Part shown: piece by piece, positions 14,709 to 22,438 of the stretch | How positions within the stretch are numbered: position 1 is the first letter of the stretch | Layout: every line of letters begins with the position of its first letter | Source: an uncultured Collinsella sp. | Lineage (GTDB): Bacteria > Actinomycetota > Coriobacteriia > Coriobacteriales > Coriobacteriaceae | Assembly (NCBI GenBank): GCA_900546105.1 | Contig: URBP01000027.1 | Span: 1-22,438 of the forward strand | Reading direction: 5' to 3' | Length of the DNA: 22,438 nt | Notes under the pieces: model-generated | The model's database searches: none | The model's input: only the letters and a program-made list of their open reading frames with translations | What the model was told of the DNA's origin: nothing | Translations under genes and position numbers: made by a program

Positions 14709-14747
14709 GGACGTTCCTTTCCTGCCGGCAGTTTGGGACACTCCTTG
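14708..14747 (+). repeat. REP-like half-element with palindromic core
   Basis: GGGACGTTC (14708-14716), five bases, the perfect palindrome CTGCCGGCAG (14722-14731) and TTT match, position for position in length, the left half of the palindrome at 17123-17180. After TTT comes GGGACACTCCTTG, a direct imperfect copy of the first GGGACGTTCCTTT. It abuts the acetyltransferase stop codon. Confidence 0.55.
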
Positions 14748-14818
14748 GCAATTGGCGCATCAGAGCGCTCGGACATACAGTTTTTCGATTCCGTATGTAT
14801 ATATGCGCGCTAATGGGT

Positions 14819-14824
14819 TATAAA
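14819..14824 (+). promoter_or_regulatory. Candidate htpG promoter (-10 only)
   Basis: TATAAA (14819-14824), inside TTATAAAAT, is the only good -10 upstream of htpG. No -35 lies at 16 to 18 bases, so an activator or alternative sigma factor may be used. I find no CIRCE or HspR-type (HAIR) inverted repeat. Confidence 0.4.
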
Positions 14825-14855
14825 ATCTAAGTCTGAACATAGCAGGTCTGCAATG

Positions 14856-14880
14856 CGGCTCGGGCAACCGGGCCGTTTTT
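14856..14880 (+). terminator. Intrinsic terminator inside the htpG leader (possible attenuator)
   Basis: CGGCTCGG (14856-14863) pairs over 8 bp with CCGGGCCG (14868-14875) around a GCAA tetraloop, followed by five T. It lies downstream of the only visible htpG promoter and just 30 bases before the start codon, too close for another promoter. It may instead end transcription from the acetyltransferase gene. A 13-codon frame (ATG 14853 to TAG 14894) runs across it. Confidence 0.7.
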
Positions 14881-14910
14881 GCGGACGGGGGTAGCGCGAA
14901 AGGACTGCAC

Positions 14911-16935
14911 ATGCGTCAATTTAAGACCGAGAGCAAAAAACTGCTCGACCTCATGATCAACTCCATCTACACCAATAAGGAAATCTTCCTGCGCGAGCTT
15001 ATCTCCAACGCGAGCGATGCCGTCGACAAGCTCAACTTTAAGAGCCTGCAGGACCCGAGCGTCAAGCTCGACCAGGGCGACCTGGCTATTCGTGTTTCCT
15101 TTGATAAAGATGCCCGTACCATCACCATTTCGGATAACGGTATCGGCATGACCGCCGAGGAGCTCGAGCGCAATCTGGGCACCATCGCCCATTCCGGCTC
15201 CGAGGAGTTTAAGACTGAGAACGCCGAGCAGCAGGGTTCCGATGTCGACATCATCGGTCAGTTTGGCGTGGGCTTCTACTCTGCCTTTATGGTTGCCAGC
15301 CACGTAAAGGTTGTCAGCCGCGCCTATGGCGAGGACACCGCTCACGTGTGGGAGTCTGATGGTCTTGAGGGTTACACCATCGAAGACGGCGAGCGCGCCG
15401 AGCACGGCACCGATGTCATCCTGACGCTGCGCGAGAACGAGAAGCTCGACGCCGACGGCGAGGCCGAGACCTACGATCGCTTCCTGACCGAGTGGGGCCT
15501 CAAGAGCCTGATTCAGCAGTACAGCAACTATGTGCGCTACCCGATTCAGATGATGGTGAGCAAGAGCCGCCAGAAGCCCAAGCCCGAGGACGCGCCGGAT
15601 GATTACAAGCCCGAGTACGAGGACTACCAGGAACTCGAGACCATCAACTCCATGACGCCGATCTGGAAAAAGCGCAGCTCCGACGTTGAGCAGAAGGATT
15701 ACAACGAGTTCTACAAGTCCACATTCCACGACTTTGACGAACCCGCGCGCACTATCAGCTTCCACGCCGAGGGCACGCTTGAGTACGATGCGCTGCTGTT
15801 TGTGCCGGGTCGCGCCCCGTTCGATCTATACAGCAAGGACTACGAGAAGGGCCTGGCGCTCTACAGCTCCAACGTGCTGATTATGGAGAAGTGCGACGAC
15901 CTGCTGCCCGACTACTACAACTTTGTGCGCGGTGTCGTGGACTCTGCCGACGTGACGCTCAATATTTCGCGTGAGACGCTGCAGCAGAATCGTCAGCTCA
16001 AGGCCATTGCCAAGCGTGTCGAGAAGAAGATCACCGCCGATCTCGAGGACATGCGCGACAACGACCGCGAGGCATACGAAAAGTTCTTTGAGAACTTTGG
16101 TCGCGGTCTCAAGTACGGCATCTACTCGAGCTATGGTATGAAGGCCGACGAGCTCGCCGACCTGCTGCTGTTCTGGTCTGCCAAGGAGCAGAAGATGATC
16201 ACCCTTGCCGAGTATGCCAAGGGCATGCCCGAGGGCCAGAAGGCAATCTACTATGCCGCCGGCGATTCGCGCGAGCGTCTGGCCAAGATGCCCGTCGTGA
16301 AGGGCGTGCTCGACCGCGGCTACGATGTACTGCTGCTGACGCAGGACGTGGATGAGTTCACCTTCCAGGCCATGCGTGAGTACGTGGCTGCCGATATGCC
16401 TAAGGTCTACGAGGATGACGCTGCTCGCGAGGCTGCTGAGAAGGCAGTTGCCGATGGCGCTGAGCCTGAGGTCGAGGATCGTCACCTGGAGCTTAAGAAC
16501 GTCGCGACCGGCGATCTTGACTTGGCGACCGATGACGAGAAGAAGGAGGCCGAGGACGCCACCAAGGAGAACGAGGACCTCTTTAACGCCATGAAGGAGG
16601 CGCTCGGCGACAAGGTCGAGAAGGTTGCCGTCTCTGCGCGTCTGACTGACGCTCCCGCCTGCATCACCACCGAGGGTCCGCTTTCGCTCGAGATGGAGAA
16701 AGTGCTTCAGAAGGGCCCCGAGGGCGCGCCCGACGGTATGCCCAAGAGCCAGCGCGTGCTCGAGCTCAACGCCAAACACCCGGTCTTCGCCAAGCTCGTC
16801 GCTGCCCAGAAGGCCGGCGACGCCGACAAGATCAAGCAGTACTCCGGCCTGCTCTACGATCAGGCCCTGCTGGTCGAGGGCATCCTCCCTGAGGACCCCG
16901 TTGCCTTCGCGGCGGCTGTTTGCGAGCTTATGTAA
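14911..16935 (+). CDS. htpG: Molecular chaperone HtpG (Hsp90)
   Basis: A 674-aa cytosolic ATP-dependent chaperone that acts as a dimer. ATG 14911 follows GAAAGGA. The N-terminal GHKL ATPase has LRELISNASDAVDKL (E29 catalytic, N33 binding Mg-ATP), SDNGIGM (74-80) and GQFGVGFYSAFMV (116-128). The middle domain includes the conserved NISRETLQQNRQL (about 350), with its gamma-phosphate-sensing arginine. A charged acidic insertion, rich in Glu, Asp and Lys, lies at about 500-560. It may explain why this protein is about 50 residues longer than E. coli HtpG (624). The C-terminal dimerisation segment ends PEDPVAFAAAVCELM. It appears monocistronic. Expression may be controlled at the leader terminator. 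Confidence 0.97.
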   Translation: MRQFKTESKKLLDLMINSIYTNKEIFLRELISNASDAVDKLNFKSLQDPSVKLDQGDLAIRVSFDKDARTITISDNGIGMTAEELERNLGTIAHSGSEEFKTENAEQQGSDVDIIGQFGVGFYSAFMVASHVKVVSRAYGEDTAHVWESDGLEGYTIEDGERAEHGTDVILTLRENEKLDADGEAETYDRFLTEWGLKSLIQQYSNYVRYPIQMMVSKSRQKPKPEDAPDDYKPEYEDYQELETINSMTPIWKKRSSDVEQKDYNEFYKSTFHDFDEPARTISFHAEGTLEYDALLFVPGRAPFDLYSKDYEKGLALYSSNVLIMEKCDDLLPDYYNFVRGVVDSADVTLNISRETLQQNRQLKAIAKRVEKKITADLEDMRDNDREAYEKFFENFGRGLKYGIYSSYGMKADELADLLLFWSAKEQKMITLAEYAKGMPEGQKAIYYAAGDSRERLAKMPVVKGVLDRGYDVLLLTQDVDEFTFQAMREYVAADMPKVYEDDAAREAAEKAVADGAEPEVEDRHLELKNVATGDLDLATDDEKKEAEDATKENEDLFNAMKEALGDKVEKVAVSARLTDAPACITTEGPLSLEMEKVLQKGPEGAPDGMPKSQRVLELNAKHPVFAKLVAAQKAGDADKIKQYSGLLYDQALLVEGILPEDPVAFAAAVCELM

Positions 16936-16941
16936 CTAGGG

Positions 16942-17080
16942 GGTTACGCGGTTCTACGAACCGCGTAACCACTCGACGCTGCAAACGCCCCTAAGCGGCA
17001 ATCTGACGTTCAATCGTCGGTCGCGTACCGAAGTACGCTTCCCTCCTCTTTCACGTCACCTTGCTCGCTTAGGGGCGTTT
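16942..17080 (+). repeat. Structured dispersed intergenic element, copy 1 (possible ncRNA)
   Basis: Two parts. First, GGTTACGCGGTTC (16942-16954) pairs perfectly over 13 bp with GAACCGCGTAACC (16958-16970) around TAC; there is no T run. Second, AAACGCCCCTAAGCG (16983-16997) pairs perfectly over 15 bp with CGCTTAGGGGCGTTT (17066-17080). Nested inside are TGACGT (17004-17009) with ACGTCA (17053-17058), and GCGTAC-CGAA-GTACGC (17023-17038). The last T run overlaps TTTTCG, so the outer stem might also stop htpG transcripts. The first 71 bases recur at 22357-22428. No coding potential is apparent. Confidence 0.75.
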
Positions 17081-17122
17081 TCGCTGACTTATGCTCAACC
17101 TGCGACGCTTTCGTGGCCCAAA

Positions 17123-17180
17123 GTAGTCATTGGGGACGTTCTTGTTCGACTAGTCGTTTAAGAACGTCCCCAATGACTAC
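17123..17180. repeat. 58-bp near-perfect palindrome (REP/MITE-like)
   Basis: The arms 17123-17143 and 17160-17180 are 21-bp perfect inverted repeats; the left arm starts GTAGTCATTGGGGACG. Between them a 10-bp palindrome, CGACTAGTCG (17147-17156), is flanked by GTT and TTT. Only three central pairs fail to match. No transposase or target duplication is visible, although ATGACTA is repeated at 17173 and 17184. It occupies the middle of the 440-base gap between htpG and the YhgE pair. Confidence 0.85.
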
Positions 17181-17221
17181 CCGATGACTATTCGGATTGC
17201 TAATTTGTGCGGGTTGTGGTT

Positions 17222-17342
17222 TTGTGACCTGCTAAAATTAAAGATACTGTACAACTGTACGTTAATTCGTCTTCGTAGTATATTGCTACCCGCAAAACTC
17301 GATGCCATTGTGCGCTGAGACGCTAAAGCGCCTACGTACAAT
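17222..17342 (+). promoter_or_regulatory. Regulatory region upstream of the YhgE pair
   Basis: The region is AT-rich. CTGAGA (17315-17320) and TACAAT (17337-17342) are 16 bases apart and make the best promoter. An upstream alternative is TTGTGA (17222-17227) with TACTGT (17245-17250). The dyad GTACA-AC-TGTAC (17249-17260) overlaps the latter and resembles the GAACA-AC-TGTTC dyad at 1685-1696. It may be an operator. No regulator gene is adjacent. Confidence 0.4.
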
Positions 17343-17376
17343 GGTTTTTGATAGTACGATTTGATTCAACGACAGG

Positions 17377-20166
17377 ATGGATGGTCCAAGCGTGAGTCTC
17401 GGCAGCAAACTATCCAACGCAAAGGTCTCCTTTGCGATATTTAAGCGCGACATTAAGCGACTGCTTATGAACCCCGTCGCCCTGGTGGTTACCCTGGGCG
17501 TGTGCGTCATTCCCTCGCTGTATGCCTGGTACAACATCGTTGCTAACTGGGATCCGTACGGAAATACCCAGGGCATTAAAATCGCCATCGCCAACAACGA
17601 TCAGGGCACCCAGAACGACCTAGTGGGCGAGCTTAACGCAGGCGATAAGGTGGTCGACCAGCTCAAGGAAAACGATCAGCTGGGCTGGACCTTCGTCGAT
17701 TCGGCCGCCGATGCCAAAGAGGGCGTCGAGAGTGGTGAGTACTATGCGGCCATCGTAATCCCCAAGAACTTCTCAGATAACCTGGTCTCGATGCTCGACG
17801 GCAATTACCATCAGCCCAAGCTCACGTACTACGTCAACGAGAAGAAGAGCGCTATTGCGCCCAAGGTCACCGACACTGGCGCCAATACCATCGAGGAGCA
17901 GATCAACTCGGAGTTTGTCTCCACGGTGGGCGAGACCGTCGCGGGCATTGCTAAAGATGCTGGCATCGACCTTAAAGACAAGGCGACCCAGACCCGGGAT
18001 TCGCTGGCGGGCTCGGTGTCCGAGGCGTCTGATACCCTGGGCGAAGTACGCGATTCCATCGGCGACATGAACACCGCCATCGACAAGACGAGCAGCTCGA
18101 TTGCTTCGGCCGATGCTGCGCTGGCGGGCCTGCAGGGGCAGGCGCCCTCTCTAACGCAGGCGATCTCCCAGGGCAACGACCTGCTGGGCGAGGCTCGCGC
18201 CACGGCGGGCAACTCTATCACCTCGCTCTCCAAGGCACTCTCGGAAGGTAGCCTTGCACTCACCAAGACGTCAGCCTCCGCGAACGCTGCGATTGGCAAG
18301 CTAACGGGTACGGTCACATCTACGACCACCCGCATCGACAACTCGCTCGAGTCTCTCCAGGCGACGATCGATCACAATAAGGCCGTTATCGGGCACTTGG
18401 AGATTCTCGTTAATGACACGTCGACAGGTTCCGAGGAAATTGACGCGCGCATTGTATCGACCATCGATTCGCTTCGCGAGCAAAACCAGAAGCTGCAGAG
18501 CATCAAGGATGGCCTTTCTGCACAGTCGAGCGCCATGGCAAACGACGCTACGGCAATCTCGAACGCGAGCAACGCACTCAACGCGGCAATTCAGACCGGT
18601 ACGGCTAACCTCGGTCAGGCTCAGACCGATCTGGGTCAGAACGCACTTCCGAAGGCTTCGAGCGCGCTTGACTCCTTTGCCGCCGTTTCGGGCGATTTGA
18701 CCGGCATTGTGTCGGGTATGACCCCCACGATAGCGAGCGCGCGCGGCACGCTGGCGCAGCTCGACGCCACGCTCAAGCAGGCAAAGACCACGCTGTCCCA
18801 AACCGACGCCTCCCTTGCCAAGGTTCAGGACAAGCTCGCGACCGCCGCCAATGACATTGCGGCGCTGCAGACCTCTGAGTCTATGGGCGAGTTAGCCGAC
18901 CTCATGGACGTCGACGTCAATGACGTGGCAGATTTCATGGCATCTCCGGTTGAGCTGACGTCCAAGTCAATCTATCCGGTCAAGAGCTTTGGCTCGGGCA
19001 TCGCGCCCTTCTACACCAATCTGGCGCTGTGGGTAGGCGGCTATGTGCTCATCGCTATCTATAAACTCGAGGTCGACCGCGAGGGCATCGGTAGCTTTAC
19101 GGCGCGTCAGGGCTACTTTGGCCGCTGGCTGCTGCTGGTGATCCTGGGTGCGTTGCAGGCCATCATCGTTACGGTGGGAGATCTGGTCATTGGCGTTCAG
19201 TGCGTCAATCCGCTGCTCTTTGTACTGGGCGGCATCGCTATTTCGTTCACCTACGTCAACATCATCTATGCGCTGTCCACCACGTTTAAGCATATCGGTA
19301 AAGCCATTGGCGTCATCCTCGTCATTGTGCAGATCCCCGGCTCGTCGGGCATGTATCCCATCGAGATGATGCCCGGCTTCTTCCAATGGCTGCATCCGCT
19401 GCTGCCCTTCACCTATGGCATCAACCTGCTGCGCGAGACCGTCGGTGGCATGTATTCGTTCAACTACCTGTTCAACCTGTGCATCCTGGGCGTGTTCCTT
19501 ATCATCGCGCTCTTTATCGGTCTGCAGCTGCGCCCGTTGCTGCTCAACCTCAACCTGCTCTTTGATAAGCAGCTTTCCACGACGGGCCTTATGATCTGCG
19601 AGTCCAACGACCTGCCGCGCCAGCGCTATTCGCTGCGCACGGCCATGCGCGTCATGCTCGATTCGGATTCGTACCGTCGCGAGCTGCTCGATCATGCCGT
19701 GGCGTTTGAGCATCGCTACCCGTACTACATCAAGGGCGGTTTTGCCGCCGTGGTGGGCGTCCAGGTCCTGCTCTTTGTACTGTCGACGGTGCTCGATATC
19801 GACAATAACGGCAAGATCATCCTGCTTGTCATTTGGATCATCTCGGTTATTGCCATCTGCGCCTGGCTTATCAATATCGAATACATCCGCGCGAGCCTCA
19901 ATACCCAGATGCGTATCTCGGCGCTTTCGGACGAGGACCTTCGCCGCGAGATGCGCGAGCACACGGCTGCCATCCCTGCCGCTCGTCGCATGTTTGGTCT
20001 CAACGCCAGCGAGCGTGGTGCCAAGGGCGGCGAACAGCCTACGAGCCGTCTGCCGCATATCGGTGCGCATCGTAAAGCTCAAGATGCCGACGGCGTTGAC
20101 AACGTAAACGGAAACGACGGGGATACCACCCCGCTCGGCAAGCACTCCAAAGGAGGTGAGGCATAA
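17377..20166 (+). CDS. YhgE/Pip-family membrane protein, long form, 929 aa
   Basis: YhgE/Pip proteins include the lactococcal phage infection protein and are related to the EsaA/YueB part of type VII secretion, where YueB is a phage SPP1 receptor. The N-terminal signature is visible: FKRDIKRLLMNP, membrane helix 1 (about 33-52), then NWDPYGNTQGIKIAIANNDQG. A long external region (about 55-530) is rich in Ala, Ser and Thr with coiled-coil heptads. Residues about 540-735 carry about five membrane helices with the family signature PGFFQWLHPLLPFTYGIN. Two further helices (about 787-835) and a polar tail to 929 are extra compared with the next gene. The start is uncertain: ATG 17377 and GTG 17392 both lack a strong ribosome binding site. 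Substrate or binding partner is unknown. Confidence 0.92.
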   Translation: MDGPSVSLGSKLSNAKVSFAIFKRDIKRLLMNPVALVVTLGVCVIPSLYAWYNIVANWDPYGNTQGIKIAIANNDQGTQNDLVGELNAGDKVVDQLKENDQLGWTFVDSAADAKEGVESGEYYAAIVIPKNFSDNLVSMLDGNYHQPKLTYYVNEKKSAIAPKVTDTGANTIEEQINSEFVSTVGETVAGIAKDAGIDLKDKATQTRDSLAGSVSEASDTLGEVRDSIGDMNTAIDKTSSSIASADAALAGLQGQAPSLTQAISQGNDLLGEARATAGNSITSLSKALSEGSLALTKTSASANAAIGKLTGTVTSTTTRIDNSLESLQATIDHNKAVIGHLEILVNDTSTGSEEIDARIVSTIDSLREQNQKLQSIKDGLSAQSSAMANDATAISNASNALNAAIQTGTANLGQAQTDLGQNALPKASSALDSFAAVSGDLTGIVSGMTPTIASARGTLAQLDATLKQAKTTLSQTDASLAKVQDKLATAANDIAALQTSESMGELADLMDVDVNDVADFMASPVELTSKSIYPVKSFGSGIAPFYTNLALWVGGYVLIAIYKLEVDREGIGSFTARQGYFGRWLLLVILGALQAIIVTVGDLVIGVQCVNPLLFVLGGIAISFTYVNIIYALSTTFKHIGKAIGVILVIVQIPGSSGMYPIEMMPGFFQWLHPLLPFTYGINLLRETVGGMYSFNYLFNLCILGVFLIIALFIGLQLRPLLLNLNLLFDKQLSTTGLMICESNDLPRQRYSLRTAMRVMLDSDSYRRELLDHAVAFEHRYPYYIKGGFAAVVGVQVLLFVLSTVLDIDNNGKIILLVIWIISVIAICAWLINIEYIRASLNTQMRISALSDEDLRREMREHTAAIPAARRMFGLNASERGAKGGEQPTSRLPHIGAHRKAQDADGVDNVNGNDGDTTPLGKHSKGGEA
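20149..20159 (+). promoter_or_regulatory. Full-consensus ribosome binding site of the second YhgE gene
   Basis: AAAGGAGGTGA matches the 16S anti-Shine-Dalgarno almost completely and sits 7 bases before ATG 20167, within the end of the first YhgE gene. It is far stronger than the site of the upstream gene, so the second protein may be made in excess. Confidence 0.8.
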
Positions 20167-22356
20167 ATGAAAAACATTCTGCACCTGTTTAAGCGCGATG
20201 TCCAAAACGTGTCTCGCTCCGTGATCGGCATGGTCGTCGTGATGGGCCTGATCATCGTTCCGTGTCTCTATGCATGGTTTAACATCGCCGGAAGCTGGGA
20301 TCCCTACGGCAATACCGGCAACCTTAAGATTGCAGTGGTCAACACCGATGAGGGCTACGAGAGCGATCTGATTCCCGTCGAGGTCAACGTGGGCGAAAAC
20401 GTAACCGCCACTCTGCGCGGCAACGAGAACTTCGACTGGGTCGTTCTCAACGACCGCGATAAGGCGATTGAGGGCGTTAAGTCGGGCGCGTACTACGCTG
20501 CCGTCGTTATCCCTAAGACGTTTAGCGCCGACATGATGACGCTCTTTTCGACCGACGTGAAGCACGCCGATATCGAGTTCTACGAGAACCAGAAGGCCAA
20601 CGCCATCGCGCAGATCGTGACCGAGAAAGGCTCGAGCGCCGTCCAGAGTCAGGTCAACGAGACCTTTACCGAAACCATTACGAGCATCGGTCTTAAAACC
20701 GTGTCCAGCCTGCTCGACTATATGAGCACCGACCAGGTGAGCAACTTTATCGCCAATCTGTCCTCTACGCTGGGCGATTCGGTCCAGGACCTGCAGGACG
20801 TTCAGACGAGTGCGACGTCGCTGGCGGGCGTTTTGAGCTCCACGTCCGATTCGCTGACGTCGGCGGGCGGTATGCTCAAGCAGACGGGCACCGTCGATGA
20901 GTCGACGAAGCAGCTGATGGAGCATGCCAAGAGCGGCATCAATGATTCCAAGGAAGCGCTCAAGGCCGCCAACGATACCGTTAACGCGGCGATTGACGGA
21001 AGCGCGGGCTCGTTCGACAACGTCTCCGCCGAGCTTGCGAAGGCATTCGATGCCGCGAATCAGCATGTTGACCTTACGGTGTCTCAGCTCAACGAAGCCG
21101 CAGCGGCGCTCAATACGCGTGCCAAGGAAATCGACGACACGGCCGACCAGCTCCGCAGCTTTGCCGATCAGGTGAGTGACGAAAAGCTCCAGGACAGCCT
21201 CAAGTCTGTGGCTACATCGCTGGGCAGGATCGCGACGGAGTATCGTAACAATGCGAAGGACCTGACGGCGACCGCAAAGTCCCTTTCGGACGGCATGGCC
21301 GAGGTCAACAACTCGCGTGCTGAGGTCGACCAGGCCATCGACGATGCCAAGGCGGGTATCTCGGGTGCCAAGTCCGACTACGATTCTACGTTCTCGGTTA
21401 AGGCCAAGGAGCTCAAGAAGACCATTTCGGGCGTTCTGGATTCCCTGAACGGTATCTCGGGTGACTTGGATAGCGCAGTGAGCGGTCTGACCGACGCCTC
21501 CGGTTCTCTCGCGAAGGGTCTCTCCAAGGCTGCAAGGCTCGTCAACAAGGCTTCCGATCAGCTGGGTGAGGCATCGGACAAGATTAGCACGTTCAAGGAC
21601 GAGCTCGACGGTGCCCTTATGTCGGACGATCTGGCCACGATCAAGACGATGATCGGCAACGACCCCGATGGCCTCGCCGCGTCGCTTTCCGGCCCCGTTG
21701 CGCTCGATCGCAAGCCGGTCTATCCGATTCGCAACTACGGCTCGGCCATGGCGCCGTTCTATACGATTCTGTCGCTGTGGGTCGGCTCAATCGTACTGGC
21801 GGCCATGATGAAGGTCTCGGTTGACGATGAGCTCATCAACGAGCTCATCCCCGTACGCCTGCACGAGATTTACCTGGGCCGTTATCTGTTCTTTGGCGGT
21901 CTGGCCTTGCTGCAGGCAACGCTCGTGTGCGCGGGCGATATTCTGTTCTTTGGCATTCAGTGCGATAACCCGCTGCAGTTTGTGCTGGCGGGCTGGGTCG
22001 CGAGCCTCGTGTTCTCCAATATCGTCTACACGCTTACGGTTTCGTTTGGCGATATCGGCAAAGCGCTCGCTGTCGTGCTGTTGGTCATGCAGGTCGGCGG
22101 TTCGGGCGGTACGTTCCCCATCGAGATGACCGGCCCCGTGTTCCAGGCGATCTACCCGTTCCTGCCGTTTACCCACGGCATCAACGCCATGCACGCCGCC
22201 ATGGCCGGTGCCTACCATATGGAGTACTGGGTTGAGCTGGGTATTCTGGCGAGCTATCTGATTCCGTCGCTGGCCCTGGGCGTCGTCTTCCGCCGCCCGG
22301 TCATCAAAGCCAACGACTGGATCATCGAAAAGCTTGAAAGCACGAAGCTTATTTAG
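20167..22356 (+). CDS. YhgE/Pip-family membrane protein, short form, 729 aa
   Basis: A paralogue of the preceding gene. Its ATG directly follows the previous TAA, so the two are one operon. N-terminal FKRDVQNVSRSV leads into membrane helix 1 (about 17-37), then the family motif SWDPYGNTGNLKIAVVNTDEG. The external region (about 40-525) is predicted coiled coil with repeated Ala, Ser, Asp and Lys. Residues about 526-708 contain five to six membrane helices with FQAIYPFLPFTHGINAMHAAMAG, the C-terminal signature. It ends IIEKLESTKLI. It lacks the two extra C-terminal helices and tail of its neighbour. Both having a large external stalk suggests that they assemble together as an envelope-spanning complex; this is inference. 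Confidence 0.93.
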   Translation: MKNILHLFKRDVQNVSRSVIGMVVVMGLIIVPCLYAWFNIAGSWDPYGNTGNLKIAVVNTDEGYESDLIPVEVNVGENVTATLRGNENFDWVVLNDRDKAIEGVKSGAYYAAVVIPKTFSADMMTLFSTDVKHADIEFYENQKANAIAQIVTEKGSSAVQSQVNETFTETITSIGLKTVSSLLDYMSTDQVSNFIANLSSTLGDSVQDLQDVQTSATSLAGVLSSTSDSLTSAGGMLKQTGTVDESTKQLMEHAKSGINDSKEALKAANDTVNAAIDGSAGSFDNVSAELAKAFDAANQHVDLTVSQLNEAAAALNTRAKEIDDTADQLRSFADQVSDEKLQDSLKSVATSLGRIATEYRNNAKDLTATAKSLSDGMAEVNNSRAEVDQAIDDAKAGISGAKSDYDSTFSVKAKELKKTISGVLDSLNGISGDLDSAVSGLTDASGSLAKGLSKAARLVNKASDQLGEASDKISTFKDELDGALMSDDLATIKTMIGNDPDGLAASLSGPVALDRKPVYPIRNYGSAMAPFYTILSLWVGSIVLAAMMKVSVDDELINELIPVRLHEIYLGRYLFFGGLALLQATLVCAGDILFFGIQCDNPLQFVLAGWVASLVFSNIVYTLTVSFGDIGKALAVVLLVMQVGGSGGTFPIEMTGPVFQAIYPFLPFTHGINAMHAAMAGAYHMEYWVELGILASYLIPSLALGVVFRRPVIKANDWIIEKLESTKLI

Positions 22357-22438
22357 TTACGCGGTTTTACCAAGCCGCGCTACGGCTCGACGCTGCAAAC
22401 GGCCCCAAGCGGCAATCTGACGTTCAATTTCAAGGGCG
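22357..22438 (+). repeat. Structured dispersed intergenic element, copy 2, cut by the window end
   Basis: It starts at the base after the YhgE stop codon. TTACGCGGTT and later blocks align with copy 1 (16944-17014) over 72 bases. Identical stretches include CTCGACGCTGCAAACG and a 22-base block starting AAGCGGCAATC. The first hairpin persists in changed form: CGCGGTTT pairs with AAGCCGCG around TACC. The second outer arm reads AAACGGCCCCAAGCG, and its partner should lie just beyond the window. Confidence 0.75.

Noticed and set aside
18967..21066. 699-aa open frame antisense to the two YhgE genes
   Set aside because: A long opposite-strand shadow spanning two strongly supported genes; Arg/His/Gln/Asp-rich with no recognisable fold or start signal.

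Overview
The window looks like a chromosomal stretch from a Coriobacteriia gut actinobacterium, most likely Collinsella or a close relative. I base this on the high-GC codon use, the SerS, HtpG, VanRS-like and PhoB/R-like protein sequences, the tandem YhgE/Pip pair and the intergenic hairpin repeats. The genus is recalled, not tested. Nothing indicates a plasmid, a phage or a complete transposon, and I see no CRISPR array.

Layout, left to right. A 57-residue membrane protein on the minus strand diverges from serS (seryl-tRNA synthetase). Next come a 125-aa orphan behind a LexA-like dyad, tRNA-Arg(ACG) with its own promoter and terminator, an unrecognised 813-aa protein with TPR-like C-terminal helices, and tRNA-Ser(GCT). 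A D-alanyl-D-alanine carboxypeptidase on the minus strand ends against the tRNA-Ser gene and starts back to back with a VanR/VanS-like two-component pair. After that come a lone pstB (phosphate ABC transporter ATPase) and a PhoB/PhoR-like pair. A three-gene set follows: Wzz-type chain-length protein, bacterial tyrosine kinase (CpsD type) and PHP-family tyrosine phosphatase (CpsB type). A GNAT acetyltransferase and htpG (Hsp90) come next. The window closes with two adjacent YhgE/Pip membrane proteins.

The main theme is the cell envelope and its sensing. There are two OmpR-family signalling systems, a peptidoglycan-trimming carboxypeptidase, a polysaccharide phosphorelay module with no glycosyltransferases beside it, and large membrane proteins of the phage-receptor-like YhgE family. 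The carboxypeptidase beside the VanRS-like pair suggests cell-wall stress control. The lone pstB with PhoBR-like regulators suggests phosphate control whose permease and binding protein lie elsewhere.

The least conventional material is intergenic. A structured element of about 140 bp follows htpG, and its first 72 bases recur after the second YhgE gene, where the window cuts it off. A 58-bp near-palindrome lies upstream of the YhgE pair, and a related half-element touches the stop codon of the acetyltransferase gene. A strong intrinsic terminator sits in the htpG leader, between the only apparent promoter and the start codon. A tRNA-Ser 3'-end relic lies in inverted orientation beside the real tRNA-Ser gene.
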